In this document: positions 18,774 through 27,949 of the stretch, one piece after another
Position numbering within the stretch: the first letter of the stretch is position 1
How the letters are laid out: each line of letters starts with the position of its first letter
Assembly: GCF_003344865.1 (NCBI RefSeq)
Contig: NZ_CP031165.1
Location: 1,679,910-1,743,909, forward strand
From: Euzebya pacifica
Lineage (GTDB): Bacteria; Actinomycetota; Nitriliruptoria; Euzebyales; Euzebyaceae
Direction: 5' to 3'
DNA: 64,000 nt
Position numbers and translations under genes: made by a program
Notes under the pieces: model-generated
The model's database searches: none
What the model saw: only the letters and a program-made list of their open reading frames with translations
What the model was told of the DNA's origin: nothing

Positions 18774-19934
18774 GTGATCATCTCCCTCGCTGCCGCAGCC
18801 GTGTCTGCCGACGGGGGCGGCTCCGGGTCGCTCGCGCTCCTGGTCGTCTACGTCGCCGTGGCGATCGGCGTGTCGTTCCTCTGCTCGATCATGGAGGCGG
18901 TGCTGCTCAGCGTCACACCCGCCTACATCGGTGCGTTGGAGCCGACGAAGCCCGCGGTTGCGGCGCGGTTGCGCGAGCTGAAGGACGACGTGGACCGACC
19001 GCTCGCGGCGATCCTGACGCTCAACACCGTCGCCCACACCATCGGTGCAGCCGGTGCCGGTGCAGAGGCCGCTGCCTACTTCGGCAACGGGGCGATCGGC
19101 GTGTTCTCCGCCGTCCTGACGCTGGCTATCCTCGTCCTGAGCGAGATCATCCCCAAGACCGTGGGGGCGGTGTACTGGCGTGGCCTGGCACCCCTGGTGA
19201 GCCAGCTGCTGAAGCCGCTGATCTACCTGCTGTACCCGCTGGTGGTCATGTCGCAGTGGTTCGCGAAGCTGCTCACCCGCGGGCAGAAGAAGAGCGACGT
19301 CAGCCGTGAGGAGCTGGCGGCGCTGGCCGACATCGGGGCAGAGGAAGGCGTCTTCGGCGCGCGGGAGGCCGGGCTGTTCAAGAGCCTCCTCCGGTTCGAG
19401 AGCCTCGCCGCCTCCGACGTCATGACCCCTCGCACCGTCGTGGTGGCGTTCCCCGAGGACGGCACGGCCCAGGACGTGATGGACGCGAACCGTCCGTTCT
19501 CCCGCTACCCGGTCTTCTCGGGAAGCCGAGACGACATCACGGGCTACGTCCTGCTCAGCGACGCGCTGACCAAGGTCGCCGACGATGCGCACGACACACC
19601 GCTGTCGGGCCTGCGTCGCGACCTGCTCCACGTGCCCGAGGACGAGTCGGTCCTCGAGGTCTTCGAGCACCTCGTGGAGGGCGGCGAACACATCGCGCTG
19701 GTCGTCGACGAGTACGGCGGGACGGCCGGCGTCGTCACCATGGAGGACATCATCGAGACGCTCCTGGGCCTGGAGATCACCGACGAGACCGACGAGACCG
19801 AGGACATGCAGGTCCTGGCTCGAAGCCAGTGGCTCGCACGTGCATCACGGCTGGGGCTGGTCGACGACAAGGAGCGGGAGGCGACCATCCGCCTGGGCCT
19901 CACCGGCGGCGAGCCGCCGCACAGCGGTACCTGA
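18774..19934 (+). CDS. CNNM-domain (DUF21) and CBS-domain membrane protein, hemolysin/CorC family
   Basis: A 386-residue membrane protein. Residues 1-185 hold the DUF21/CNNM transmembrane region (for example SFLCSIMEAVLLS, LAILVLSEIIPKTVGAVYW, the conserved EIxPK segment), followed by two CBS domains (SDVMTPRTVVVAFPEDGTAQ and ALVVDEYGGTAGVVTMEDIIE) that bind adenine nucleotides. Related proteins take part in Mg2+ or Co2+ movement. It lacks the usual C-terminal CorC_HlyC domain and ends in a short tail after the CBS pair. The GTG start is supported by the -10 box six bases upstream. Confidence 0.88.
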   Translation: MIISLAAAAVSADGGGSGSLALLVVYVAVAIGVSFLCSIMEAVLLSVTPAYIGALEPTKPAVAARLRELKDDVDRPLAAILTLNTVAHTIGAAGAGAEAAAYFGNGAIGVFSAVLTLAILVLSEIIPKTVGAVYWRGLAPLVSQLLKPLIYLLYPLVVMSQWFAKLLTRGQKKSDVSREELAALADIGAEEGVFGAREAGLFKSLLRFESLAASDVMTPRTVVVAFPEDGTAQDVMDANRPFSRYPVFSGSRDDITGYVLLSDALTKVADDAHDTPLSGLRRDLLHVPEDESVLEVFEHLVEGGEHIALVVDEYGGTAGVVTMEDIIETLLGLEITDETDETEDMQVLARSQWLARASRLGLVDDKEREATIRLGLTGGEPPHSGT

Positions 19935-19955
19935 CGTCGAGGCGGTTCGAGGCGC

Positions 19956-20099
19956 GTGGCTGATCCGAACCCTCCGGCCGGCGGCGCTCCCGACCCGGTG
20001 AGCGTGGACGGGCTCGTCGCCGACCTGCGTGCCCTCGCGGCGGCCTCAACGGGTAGGTCGGCTGGGCCGCTACCGGCGAGCGGCCCCGAACCGAAATGA
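19956..20099 (+). CDS. Possible small protein, 47 residues
   Basis: Candidate short gene in the 243-base gap before the PAS-GGDEF-EAL gene. GTG at 19956 follows GAGG closely and encodes MADPNPPAGGAPDP, an amphipathic VDGLVADLRALAAA helix and a Gly/Pro/Ser-rich tail, ending at TGA 20099. Codon use looks actinobacterial, but short open frames are common in high-GC DNA, so this is tentative. Confidence 0.25.
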   Translation: MADPNPPAGGAPDPVSVDGLVADLRALAAASTGRSAGPLPASGPEPK

Positions 20100-20177
20100 T
20101 TGTGATTCAGTACGGCAGGGGACCATGCGTCCTGTCGGACACGGGTCGGAGGGCGGCTCGGCGGCGGGAGGCGAGCG

Positions 20178-22673
20178 ATGGCAAGAACAGGTACGGCGCT
20201 GGAGGCTGGGTTGGCTGGACGCGCCGGGGCGGCGCGTGCAGACGATGCGCTCGGCTTCGCGGCCATGATGGTGGCGGAGGCGGAGGAACGCTTTCGGCTC
20301 ACCCTGGAGCATGCCCCCATCGGCATGGCGATCATCGAGCTCGATGGCCAGATCCGCGACGTGAACAGGGAGCTGTCGCGGATCCTCGGCCGAACGCCCG
20401 ACGAGCTGCGTGCCGTGCGCTACGAGGACTTCGCCCACCCCGACGACGATGCCCCGCCGATCTATCGCGAGCTCGCGCCGGGGGCGCAGGAGTTCCACCG
20501 GGCCGAGAAGCGCTACGTCCGTCCCGACGGGTCGATCGTGTGGGCCGAGCTCACCGGCATGATCGTCCGTCGTCCCGACAGCGCTCCGTTGCACATCGTC
20601 GCCCTGCTCCGAGACCTGACCGAGCGGCGGACGTGGGAACGGTCCCTGCGCGAGCAGGACCTGCGCCTTCGTGCGCTGGCGGACGGCAGCACGGACTTCT
20701 TCGTCTACCGGGTCAGCCTGGAGCCCGAGCTGTCCTACGACTACTTGAGCGAGGCCGTCGAGGCCGTGAGCGGTTACACGGTCGCTGAGCTCGAGGCCAA
20801 CCCCATGCTGATCTTCGAGCGCGTCCATCCCGAGGACCTGCCGTTGATGCGGGCACGGATGACCGAGCAACGCATGGGAGGGACGGACGTCACGTACCGC
20901 TTCAGGCATCGCGATGGCCACCAGATCTGGATCAAGGCCAGGAGCGCCCCCGTCGTGGTCGACGGACGAATCGTGGCCATGGACGGGATCGCCACCGATG
21001 TGACTGCACAGATGCAGGCACGGCAGCAGAAGGCGTGGTTCTCACGACTGGTGGCGAACTCCAGCCACGTCATCCTGGCGATCGACGGACACGGCGTGAT
21101 CCAGCAGGCCTCGCCCAGCGTCGAGACCGTCCTCGGCTGGACAACGGAGGAGACGGTCGGCGACAGCCTGTGGGCGGGGATGCACCACGAGGACATCGCC
21201 GTCAACAAGGACCATTTCGTCAACGGCCGGGTCGGTCAGGTCACACGGGTTCGCATGCGACACCGGTCGGGAGCCTGGCGATGGATGGAGGCGCAGGCCG
21301 CGTCGATGGACGAAGACGCCGAGGCCCGGGGCATCGTGGTCACCCTCCGCGACATCACCGACCAAGCCGCTGCGGAGGCAGCGCTGGCCCGGCAGGCGGT
21401 CACCGATGGCCTGACGCGGCTCCCCAACCGCACCCTGCTCCGGGACCGAATCTCGCGGGCGATCGCGCGCCGTGAGCAGAACGGCACGACCGTTGGCGTC
21501 CTGACGGTCAACCTCGACCGCTTCCACACCGTGAACATGGACCTCGGCCACGAGGCGGGAGACCGCGTGCTGATCGAGGCCGGCGCCAGGCTCACCGCGC
21601 TGGTCCCACCGAACCAGACGGTCGGGAGGTTCGCGGCCGACGAGCTCGTCGTGTGTGCCGAGGGGCCCGACGTCGACCACGTCTTCGACGTGGCAGAACG
21701 CGTTCGGTTGGCGCTTGCACGACCGTTCGTCGTCGGTGAGGACGAGATCGTCCTGTCCGGCAGCGTCGGGGTCGCCGTGGTCGAGGATGCCGGCGACACG
21801 GTCGACGACGCCCTGGCGCGGTCCGCGCTCGCGCTGCGGGAGGCGAAGGCCAACGGGGGTGACGCGGTCCACGTGTTCGGGGTCGAGCTCAGGGAACGAG
21901 CACGACGGCGACGCGAGATCGAGCGGGGCCTCAGGACGGCGCTGGAGAACCAGGAGTTCGCACTCCACTACCAGCCGATCGTCGATGTCAGGGACGGCCG
22001 GCCGGTCAGCGTCGAAGCGCTGCTCCGCTGGTTCCATCCCGAACGGGGACCGATCGGGCCCGACGATTTCGTCCCGGTCGCCGAGGACATCGGGTTGATC
22101 GCCGACATCGGCGACTGGGTCATCGACGAGGCCGCCTGCGGGCAGCTGGCGCGCTGGCGGCAACAGCCCGGACTGGACGACCTGACCGTGTCGATCAACG
22201 TCGCCGCCCAGCAGCTCGACGACGAGGCGTTCGCGACCCGCCTGCAACGGACCATCGACTCCCATGGGCTTCATCCGGCCGACATCGTGCTGGAGGTGAC
22301 CGAGTCTGCGGCGGTGTCGGGCGACCACCTCGCGCGGCTGGAGGACGCAGCCGAGCTTGGTGTCGGCATCGCCATCGATGACTTCGGCACGCACTACTCC
22401 TCGTTGTCCCATATCACCCGGCTGCCCGTGGACTACATCAAGATCGACCGGTCGTTCACGAGCGGGGTGACCGGCGACCGGGGGAAGCGAGCGATCATCA
22501 TGGCGGTTGCACAGCTGGCCAGGGGGCTGCGTCTCGCCACCGTGGCGGAGGGCGTGGAGACCCAGGAGCAGGCTGACGACATCGCGCTGCTCGGCATCGA
22601 TCGGGCACAGGGGTACCTCTACAGCCGTCCTGTGCCGGCGACGGAGATCGAGGAGCTCAGCCGTTCGATGTGA
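20178..22673 (+). CDS. PAS-PAS-PAS-GGDEF-EAL protein with degenerate GGDEF; probable c-di-GMP phosphodiesterase
   Basis: An 831-residue cytoplasmic sensor. GGAGG lies six bases before the ATG. Three PAS domains cover roughly residues 38-155, 165-290 and 290-410 (for example FRLTLEHAPIGMAIIELDG). The cyclase domain (TDGLTRLPNRTLLRDRI) has GRFAADEL near residue 486 where active enzymes have GGDEF, so it should not make c-di-GMP and may instead bind GTP as a regulator. The EAL domain looks complete: VEALLRW near residue 612, INVAAQQL, EVTESAAVSG, AIDDFGTHYSSL, YIKIDRSF and AEGVETQEQ. The prediction is a signal-gated phosphodiesterase. It stands alone, with no partner gene visible. Confidence 0.92.
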   Translation: MARTGTALEAGLAGRAGAARADDALGFAAMMVAEAEERFRLTLEHAPIGMAIIELDGQIRDVNRELSRILGRTPDELRAVRYEDFAHPDDDAPPIYRELAPGAQEFHRAEKRYVRPDGSIVWAELTGMIVRRPDSAPLHIVALLRDLTERRTWERSLREQDLRLRALADGSTDFFVYRVSLEPELSYDYLSEAVEAVSGYTVAELEANPMLIFERVHPEDLPLMRARMTEQRMGGTDVTYRFRHRDGHQIWIKARSAPVVVDGRIVAMDGIATDVTAQMQARQQKAWFSRLVANSSHVILAIDGHGVIQQASPSVETVLGWTTEETVGDSLWAGMHHEDIAVNKDHFVNGRVGQVTRVRMRHRSGAWRWMEAQAASMDEDAEARGIVVTLRDITDQAAAEAALARQAVTDGLTRLPNRTLLRDRISRAIARREQNGTTVGVLTVNLDRFHTVNMDLGHEAGDRVLIEAGARLTALVPPNQTVGRFAADELVVCAEGPDVDHVFDVAERVRLALARPFVVGEDEIVLSGSVGVAVVEDAGDTVDDALARSALALREAKANGGDAVHVFGVELRERARRRREIERGLRTALENQEFALHYQPIVDVRDGRPVSVEALLRWFHPERGPIGPDDFVPVAEDIGLIADIGDWVIDEAACGQLARWRQQPGLDDLTVSINVAAQQLDDEAFATRLQRTIDSHGLHPADIVLEVTESAAVSGDHLARLEDAAELGVGIAIDDFGTHYSSLSHITRLPVDYIKIDRSFTSGVTGDRGKRAIIMAVAQLARGLRLATVAEGVETQEQADDIALLGIDRAQGYLYSRPVPATEIEELSRSM

Positions 22674-22842
22674 GCCCCCCCCGGGTCATCCCAGCAGCCA
22701 GCTGGATCGACCCACCCACACCAGAAACCAACTCGGACCTGTCCAACCCGGCCTGACACGTACCGAGGCCGGATCCACTGTCACACCCACCCTGTTGAAT
22801 CGTCCTAGAGGTCAATCCAACCAGGGGCAAGGGGTGGTCGTG

Positions 22843-24339
22843 ATGGGGCAGGCAGCGGTCGTGGCGGAACCAGCGCGGGAGGGAATCGCGCGGGTCAGCG
22901 AGGAGGTGGCCGCCCACGAGGCGCGGGTCGAGCGGCTCGTCGACGAGCTGACGGGGCTGTTCTCGACCCTGTCGGCCGGTGAGGCACGCTTCGTGGCGCT
23001 CGTAGGCGAGTTCGACGAGCTGGGTGGGTGGGCCGACGGGCAGACGCGGACGTGCGCCCACTGGCTGAACTGGAAGCTCGGGATCGCGATGCCGGCGGCC
23101 CGCGAGCGGGTGCGGGTGGCTCGGGCCCTGCGCGAGCTGCCGAGGTTGGCCGGCGCGTTCGGAGAGGGACGGCTGTCGTACAGCAAGGTCCGGGCGGTCA
23201 CGCGGGTGGCGACGCAGGCGACCGAGGAGACGCTGCTCGGGTTCGCGTTGTACGCCACCGCGGCGCAGCTCGAGCGGATCTGCCGGACCTGGCGACAGGT
23301 CCGCGCCGCCAGCGAGCCGGACGCCGAGCTCCGACAGCGCGCGACACAGCGGTTCGACGTCGTCCTCACCGACGACGGGATGATGGACGTGGCTGCGTCA
23401 CTGCCGACCGATGTGGGGGTCGTGGTCGCGCAGGCGCTGACGAAGGCGTCGACGCAGCTGTTCGCCGACAGGGGACCGGAGGGGGAGGGGGAGGACCGTC
23501 GGATCGAGGCGCTGCGGGTGATCTGCGAGTCGTTCCTCGCGGGCGGATCGTCGGGGACGTCGTCCGCCGACATCTGGCAGGTCGTGGTCTCCACCAGCGC
23601 CGACGCGCTCGCAAGGGCCGCCGAGCAGGACGGACGGTGCGAGGGGGGCGGGCCGACCGACGTCGATGGGTCCGACGACGGGGACCGGACGACGGACGAC
23701 GAGGCCTTGCACGTGGCTGACCACGGGCTCGGCCAGGTCGAGGACGGACCGGTGCTGGCACGGTCGGTGCTGTCCCGGTTGGCATGCGACGCCGTCCTCG
23801 TCGGGATGGTGACGGCCCGGGACTCCGGCGACGGCACGGGTCAGCCCATCGGTATCGGCAGGCGTCGTCGGACGATCCCCGGGTGGCTCCGCAAGCTGGT
23901 CCACCAGCGTGACCCCGGCTGCCGCTTCCCGGGATGTCCCAACACCCGCTGGACCGATGCCCACCACATCATCCACTGGGCGGCCGGGGGCAGGACCGAC
24001 CTCGACAACCTGGTGCGACTCTGTCGCTTCCACCACACCAGCGTCCATCAGCTCGGGATCGGGATCGGCCGGTCGGTGGCTGACCGCTCGTGGGCCTTCA
24101 CGACGGCCGACGGCCACCCGATCGAGCCGCCACGGCTCCGCGCTGCGGACGGGGCGCTCGAGCCGGGCCGGGGCCTGGGCTCGTGGGAGGGCGACCCGGC
24201 CAGAATGGGTCCCATCGTCGACGCGCTGGTCCTCGCGTCAGCCGCCCACGACCGGTCCGGGGCCGTCCCCGACGTTTCCGCGGAAACATCCGAACCGCTC
24301 GGCCGGCAGGTCAGGGACCCGGCCGCGTGCGTCGCGTGA
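22843..24339 (+). CDS. DUF222 and HNH endonuclease protein (13E12 repeat family), intact copy
   Basis: A 498-residue protein of the actinobacterial 13E12 group. Residues about 20-320 form the DUF222 region (LVDELTGLFSTLSAGEARF, MPAARERVRVARALRELP). The C-terminal HNH nuclease motif reads CRFPGCPNTRWTDAHHIIHW then DNLVRLCRFHHTSVH. The ATG at 22843 has an AAGGGG eight bases upstream; GTG 22834 or 22840 are alternatives. Members occur in several nearly identical copies per genome and are thought to be mobile or recombination-prone, but their activity is not established. A second, broken copy lies 14.3 kb away, with a near-identical block of 918 bp. The gene is convergent with the SDR gene. Confidence 0.9.
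   Translation: MGQAAVVAEPAREGIARVSEEVAAHEARVERLVDELTGLFSTLSAGEARFVALVGEFDELGGWADGQTRTCAHWLNWKLGIAMPAARERVRVARALRELPRLAGAFGEGRLSYSKVRAVTRVATQATEETLLGFALYATAAQLERICRTWRQVRAASEPDAELRQRATQRFDVVLTDDGMMDVAASLPTDVGVVVAQALTKASTQLFADRGPEGEGEDRRIEALRVICESFLAGGSSGTSSADIWQVVVSTSADALARAAEQDGRCEGGGPTDVDGSDDGDRTTDDEALHVADHGLGQVEDGPVLARSVLSRLACDAVLVGMVTARDSGDGTGQPIGIGRRRRTIPGWLRKLVHQRDPGCRFPGCPNTRWTDAHHIIHWAAGGRTDLDNLVRLCRFHHTSVHQLGIGIGRSVADRSWAFTTADGHPIEPPRLRAADGALEPGRGLGSWEGDPARMGPIVDALVLASAAHDRSGAVPDVSAETSEPLGRQVRDPAACVA
22894..23811 (+). repeat. Near-identical 918-bp repeat, copy 1 (DUF222 region)
   Basis: Matches 37197-38114 base for base without gaps at a constant offset of 14303, with only scattered substitutions. 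Similarity falls sharply at both edges although homologous sequence continues. This suggests recent gene conversion. Confidence 0.9.
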
Positions 24340-24375
24340 GCCGACGGTGGCCGGGATGCAGCCACGAGCCGGCCG

Positions 24376-25167
24376 TCAGCGACTGATGATGGCCTCGATC
24401 GCCGCGACAACCGCGGTGGTGCGTTGGTCGTCCATCCCGCTCGGGTGGGGATCGGCGAACCGGCGCGCGTCGTTGTCGTAGTACATGCCGGAGGCGTCGG
24501 CGAAGTCGTCGCCGGTGGCCGCCCGGACCAGGACACCCACGCCGATGCCGACGTCGTTGCCCTCGATGCCGAATCCGTCCTGCACCATCTTCGTCGCGAG
24601 GAGCGACCCGGGGTTGACGGCGACCACGACCGGCCCGTCCTGCCCGAGCTCCTGCGCCAGGTGGCGCGTCCACATGGTGATGGCCAGCTTGCTCTGGGCG
24701 TAGGCGGCCCGGTCGTCCAGCCGACGGCCACCGCCCAGGGCCTCGAGGTCAACGGGTGCCTGCGCGGCGGAGGAGAGGTTGACCACACGCCCGTGGCGCG
24801 GGAGGGAGGGGAGGAGGCGTCGGGTCAGCAGATAGGGCGCGATGGTGTTGACCACGAACCGCACGTCGAGCCCGTCGTCGGTGATCGGGCGGTCGGTGGT
24901 CAGCACACCAGCGTTGTTGACGAGTACCTCCACACCGAGGCCCTGTGCGTCCGTGGCGAGCGCGGACACCTGGGCGAGGTCGGCCAGGTCGGCTCGGAGG
25001 GTGCCGACCACGGAACCTGCCCGCGCGCCCTCCACGGCCTGCCGGGCGGCCTGCAGCTTCTCGGCGTTCCGGCCGTGCAGCACCAGGTCGTGGCCTTGCT
25101 CGGCCAGCTCCTGGGCGGTGGCAAGGCCGATGCCGTCGGTCGCGCCGGTGATCATGATCGTGGTCAT
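24376..25167 (-). CDS. Short-chain dehydrogenase/reductase (SDR)
   Basis: NAD(P)-dependent oxidoreductase of 263 residues, cytoplasmic. Cofactor motif [10 protein letters not shown] is at residue 7, VNNAGVL in the middle, VNLSSAAQ with the catalytic serine, and YAQSK with the catalytic Tyr and Lys. The later part ([26 protein letters not shown]) resembles the retinol-dehydrogenase-like SDR branch. Substrate unknown. It lies 65 bases downstream of the NmrA-like gene on the same strand and probably shares its transcript, with the AraC regulator divergent upstream. Confidence 0.9.
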   Translation of the reverse strand: MTTIMITGATDGIGLATAQELAEQGHDLVLHGRNAEKLQAARQAVEGARAGSVVGTLRADLADLAQVSALATDAQGLGVEVLVNNAGVLTTDRPITDDGLDVRFVVNTIAPYLLTRRLLPSLPRHGRVVNLSSAAQAPVDLEALGGGRRLDDRAAYAQSKLAITMWTRHLAQELGQDGPVVVAVNPGSLLATKMVQDGFGIEGNDVGIGVGVLVRAATGDDFADASGMYYDNDARRFADPHPSGMDDQRTTAVVAAIEAIISR

Positions 25168-25232
25168 CTGCTGGTCCTGGGTTGCGGGGTGGACGTCGGG
25201 CCGAGCAACAACGACTGTCCTGCGATCCTTCC

Positions 25233-26084
25233 CTACCGCTGCGCTGCCAGACCGGAGAAGTACTCGTCCCAGCCGATGTGGTTGCGTCCGGTCGCTGCTC
25301 GGTAGTCGCTCGGTCGGTCGGCGGCGCCCTCGCGGATGCCTTGGTAGATGCCGGCGATGATCGTGCCCATGAACTCGCCCAGCTCGGCGATCCGGTCGGC
25401 CCGGTACTCCTCGACCGACATCGGCGTGTAGGTCAGGTCGGTGCCGAACGCGTCGTTGAGGTGGGCGGCCAGCTCGGCCTGTGTCAGGGCCTGGCCGTGC
25501 AGGTCGTAGGTGTGACCGTTGTGGTCGTCGGAGGTCATCATCCGGGCGTAGGCGTGCGCCAGCTCGGGTCGGGTCGTGTACCCGCAGCGACCGTCGCCCG
25601 CGCTGTTACTGATCCCACCGGCCAGCACGTAGCGGTCGAGGTACTCGACGTCGGGTTCGATGTAGATGCCGTTGCGGCCGATGGCCCAGTCCAGACCGCT
25701 GTCGCGGACGTCCTGCTCCGTCTGGCGGTTGCTCCGTACGACCGGGGTGAAGGCGGTTCCCTCCTCCGCACCCTGGATGCTGGTGTAGACGATCTTGCGG
25801 GCCCCGGCCGCACGGGCGGCCTCGATCACGTTGCGGTGCTGGCCGATCCGCTTGTCCGGTGCGTCCATCCCCGAGACGAGCAGCACCACGTCCACGCCCA
25901 CGAGCGACGTTTCGAGGGCGTCGCGCTGTTCGTAGTCGCCGGGTCGGATCTCGACACCGAGATGGGCCGCCCGCTCCGGTGTCCGGGCAAGGCCGATCAC
26001 GTCGTCGGCCGGCAGCAGCTCCAGGCACGCCTTCACGATCTCTGCGCCGAGCCTGCCGCTCGTGGACGTCACTGCCACCTTCAT
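25233..26084 (-). CDS. NmrA-like / QorB-type NAD(P)-binding oxidoreductase
   Basis: A 283-residue atypical SDR. The ATG at 26084 has GAGGAGA six bases upstream and begins [17 protein letters not shown], a GxxGxxG-type nucleotide site. Segments [28 protein letters not shown], and [20 protein letters not shown] follow the quinone oxidoreductase 2 (QorB) and NmrA pattern. These proteins either reduce quinones with NADPH or act as redox sensors without activity. Context with an SDR gene downstream and an AraC regulator upstream suggests a small redox or detoxification operon. Confidence 0.85.
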   Translation of the reverse strand: MKVAVTSTSGRLGAEIVKACLELLPADDVIGLARTPERAAHLGVEIRPGDYEQRDALETSLVGVDVVLLVSGMDAPDKRIGQHRNVIEAARAAGARKIVYTSIQGAEEGTAFTPVVRSNRQTEQDVRDSGLDWAIGRNGIYIEPDVEYLDRYVLAGGISNSAGDGRCGYTTRPELAHAYARMMTSDDHNGHTYDLHGQALTQAELAAHLNDAFGTDLTYTPMSVEEYRADRIAELGEFMGTIIAGIYQGIREGAADRPSDYRAATGRNHIGWDEYFSGLAAQR

Positions 26085-26245
26085 CGCGTCTCTCCTCGGT
26101 CTCACCGGGTGTTGTGTCGAACCTGACTGTGACGCGGGATGGGGACACCCGCAGGGTCGGAACACGACAGCCGGGGGTCGTATCCCGTCGCCGTCGATCG
26201 TCGGCGATCCGTGGTGTCGGGCCGTGCTCGGTGGGGCCGTCGTAC

Positions 26246-26251
26246 TAGGGT
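26246..26251 (+). promoter_or_regulatory. Candidate -10 box (TAGGGT) for the AraC regulator
   Basis: TAGGGT ends eight bases before the ATG at 26260; an overlapping TACTAG lies three bases further up. Spacing implies a leaderless or nearly leaderless message. Confidence 0.4.
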
Positions 26252-26259
26252 GACCGGAG

Positions 26260-27150
26260 ATGGCCGGATCCCACCGCTCGCCGGAGCCGACGCCGGTCGA
26301 GGTCTCCTACGCACCCCAGCGGGGATTCAGGGCGACGCCGGTGGAGGTCCTCGACCGGTCGAGGGTGCTGGCGCGACACGGTCCCCAGGCGGCCAGGCGC
26401 CAGCGCCTCGGGTTCCACCTCTTGATGATCGGCACCGAGGGTCACGGCACGCACATCGTGGACTACGAGCCCGTGGACATGGCCGTCGGCACGTGCGTGC
26501 GCGTCCATCCGGGGCAGGTGCAGCAGTTCGTCACCGAGCCGGAGTTCGAAGCGGCCATGGTCGTGTGGCCGGTCGACGCGCACCCCGCCGACCCGTCAGC
26601 GCCCGCGTGGTTTCCCGGCAGTGGCGCCGCGACCAGCTGGCGGCTGGAGGGTGCCTTTCGCGCCAAGGTGCTCGACTGGATCCAGGAGCTGCGTGAGGAG
26701 CAGGCCCGCTTCGATGGGCTGCCCCGTTCGCACGAGCTCCTGCAGACCCTGCTGAAGGCCCTGCTGCTGCGCATGGCCATCGCCTTCCCGGAGTCGGTTC
26801 CGGACGCGGGCAAGCTTCCGCAGCCCTACCTGGAGCTGCGCGAGCACTTGGAGGCGCACGTGTCCCAGCGGCCGACGGTGGCCGAGCTGGCCCGTGACCT
26901 CGGCTACAGCACCCGCACCCTCGATCGAGCCTGTCAGGCCGTGCAGGACCGGACCGCCAAGCAGGTCGTGGACGAACGGGTGGCCCTGGAGATCCGGCGG
27001 CTGCTGACCCACACGGACCGGTCGCTGGCCGCCATCGCGTCCGAGTTCGACTTCAGCGATCCGTCGAACTTCTCGAAGTTCGTCAAGCGGCACCTCGGGA
27101 GCCTGCCGGGACAGATCCGCGACGAGGTCACGCGGGACGAAACCGGCTGA
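26260..27150 (+). CDS. AraC-family transcriptional regulator
   Basis: DNA-binding regulator of 296 residues. The N-terminal half (residues 20-120) is cupin-like (GFHLLMIGTEGHGTHIVDYE, VHPGQVQQF) and should sense a small ligand. The C-terminal 100 residues form the double helix-turn-helix: VAELARDLGYSTRTLDRACQ and SLAAIASEFDFSDPSNFSKF. It is divergent from the NmrA-SDR pair across a 175-base gap, the usual layout for a regulator and its target operon. Ligand unknown. Confidence 0.88.
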   Translation: MAGSHRSPEPTPVEVSYAPQRGFRATPVEVLDRSRVLARHGPQAARRQRLGFHLLMIGTEGHGTHIVDYEPVDMAVGTCVRVHPGQVQQFVTEPEFEAAMVVWPVDAHPADPSAPAWFPGSGAATSWRLEGAFRAKVLDWIQELREEQARFDGLPRSHELLQTLLKALLLRMAIAFPESVPDAGKLPQPYLELREHLEAHVSQRPTVAELARDLGYSTRTLDRACQAVQDRTAKQVVDERVALEIRRLLTHTDRSLAAIASEFDFSDPSNFSKFVKRHLGSLPGQIRDEVTRDETG

Positions 27151-27152
27151 CC

Positions 27153-27443
27153 TCAGGTGCGGTGCCGCTGAGTCCTGACCGCGGTGCAGGCCCGGATCAA
27201 CCGGCGCACCCCGAACGTCAACGCCGCCCCGACGCCGAGGAACAACAGCGGCTTGATCAGTGCCGCGATCGCGAGGGCATCGGCGGGGCCGTCCTCGGCG
27301 TTGCCGGGCGTGGCGGTCGCCGGTTCTCCGCCGACGAACGCGTCCAGGACCTCCACGCCGGCGATCACCACCACCGCCGCGACGATCACGATGATGATCG
27401 GCCAGGCGTTGCGGGCCACCCATCCCTTCGGTGTTGCGGTCAC
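27153..27443 (-). CDS. Small membrane protein of unknown function
   Basis: A 96-residue protein with two hydrophobic helices (AWPIIIVIVAAVVVIAGV and IAALIKPLLFLGVGAALTF) joined by an acidic, Ala/Thr/Pro-rich loop, and a basic C-terminus. GTG at 27443 has GGAGG five bases upstream and overlaps the stop of the preceding gene (GTGA), so it is translated together with the cytochrome-like protein and is probably part of the same complex. No homologous family is recognised. Confidence 0.65.
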   Translation of the reverse strand: MTATPKGWVARNAWPIIIVIVAAVVVIAGVEVLDAFVGGEPATATPGNAEDGPADALAIAALIKPLLFLGVGAALTFGVRRLIRACTAVRTQRHRT

Positions 27444-27949
27444 GAGGGCCTCCGGTTCGGAAGGATTCGACCCACGTTGCGCTTGATCCACGGCCAGTGC
27501 ATCGCCAAGTGGACACCGACGAGCACGATGAGGAGGTTGCTGCTGGCGTCGTGAACGGTTGACCAGAAGGTGCTGGTCGTTGGGTTGAACCCGAGGTCGG
27601 GCAGGAGCGCTTCGGAGACGAGGAATCCCGAGTAGACGGCGACGACCATGCCGATGAAGATGACGATGTCGAACGCGCGGTTGAAGCGCACGGTGCCACT
27701 CCGTCGGCGTCCCGAACGGCGGAAGACCTCTCGGACCCACGCCCAGTCCAGCACGATGTGGCTGATGAAGATCGGGATGAACACCAGGGTGGCGTACTCG
27801 TGGAACGGGATGCCGGTCGACTGCGGCGCCGACAGCGCGACGTAGCCGACCAGCAGGGCCACATCGACCCACACCCGTGTCCTGAGCGACGCCCGCGCGG
27901 TTGTCCGCGCGGGGGTCGGCCCAGCGATTGCCTCGTCCACGTCGGTCAC
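27440..27949 (-). CDS. DUF4405 / cytochrome b561-like membrane protein
   Basis: A 169-residue membrane protein with four hydrophobic helices. Histidines sit inside or at the ends of the helices (FHEYATLVFIPIFISHIV and VHDASSNLLIVLVGVHLAMHW), the pattern of haem-b ligation seen in DUF4405 and ferric-reductase-like proteins. It could carry electrons across the membrane to or from a periplasmic partner. GTG at 27949 overlaps the stop of the lipoprotein gene upstream (GTGA) and is preceded by AGAGGAG; a GTG at 27940 is an alternative. Its 3' end overlaps the small membrane protein gene by four bases. Confidence 0.78.
   Translation of the reverse strand: MTDVDEAIAGPTPARTTARASLRTRVWVDVALLVGYVALSAPQSTGIPFHEYATLVFIPIFISHIVLDWAWVREVFRRSGRRRSGTVRFNRAFDIVIFIGMVVAVYSGFLVSEALLPDLGFNPTTSTFWSTVHDASSNLLIVLVGVHLAMHWPWIKRNVGRILPNRRPS

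Noticed and set aside
24340-24378. GC-rich inverted repeat between the convergent DUF222/HNH and SDR genes
   Set aside because: The stem is interrupted and overlaps the SDR stop codon; too weak to call a terminator.
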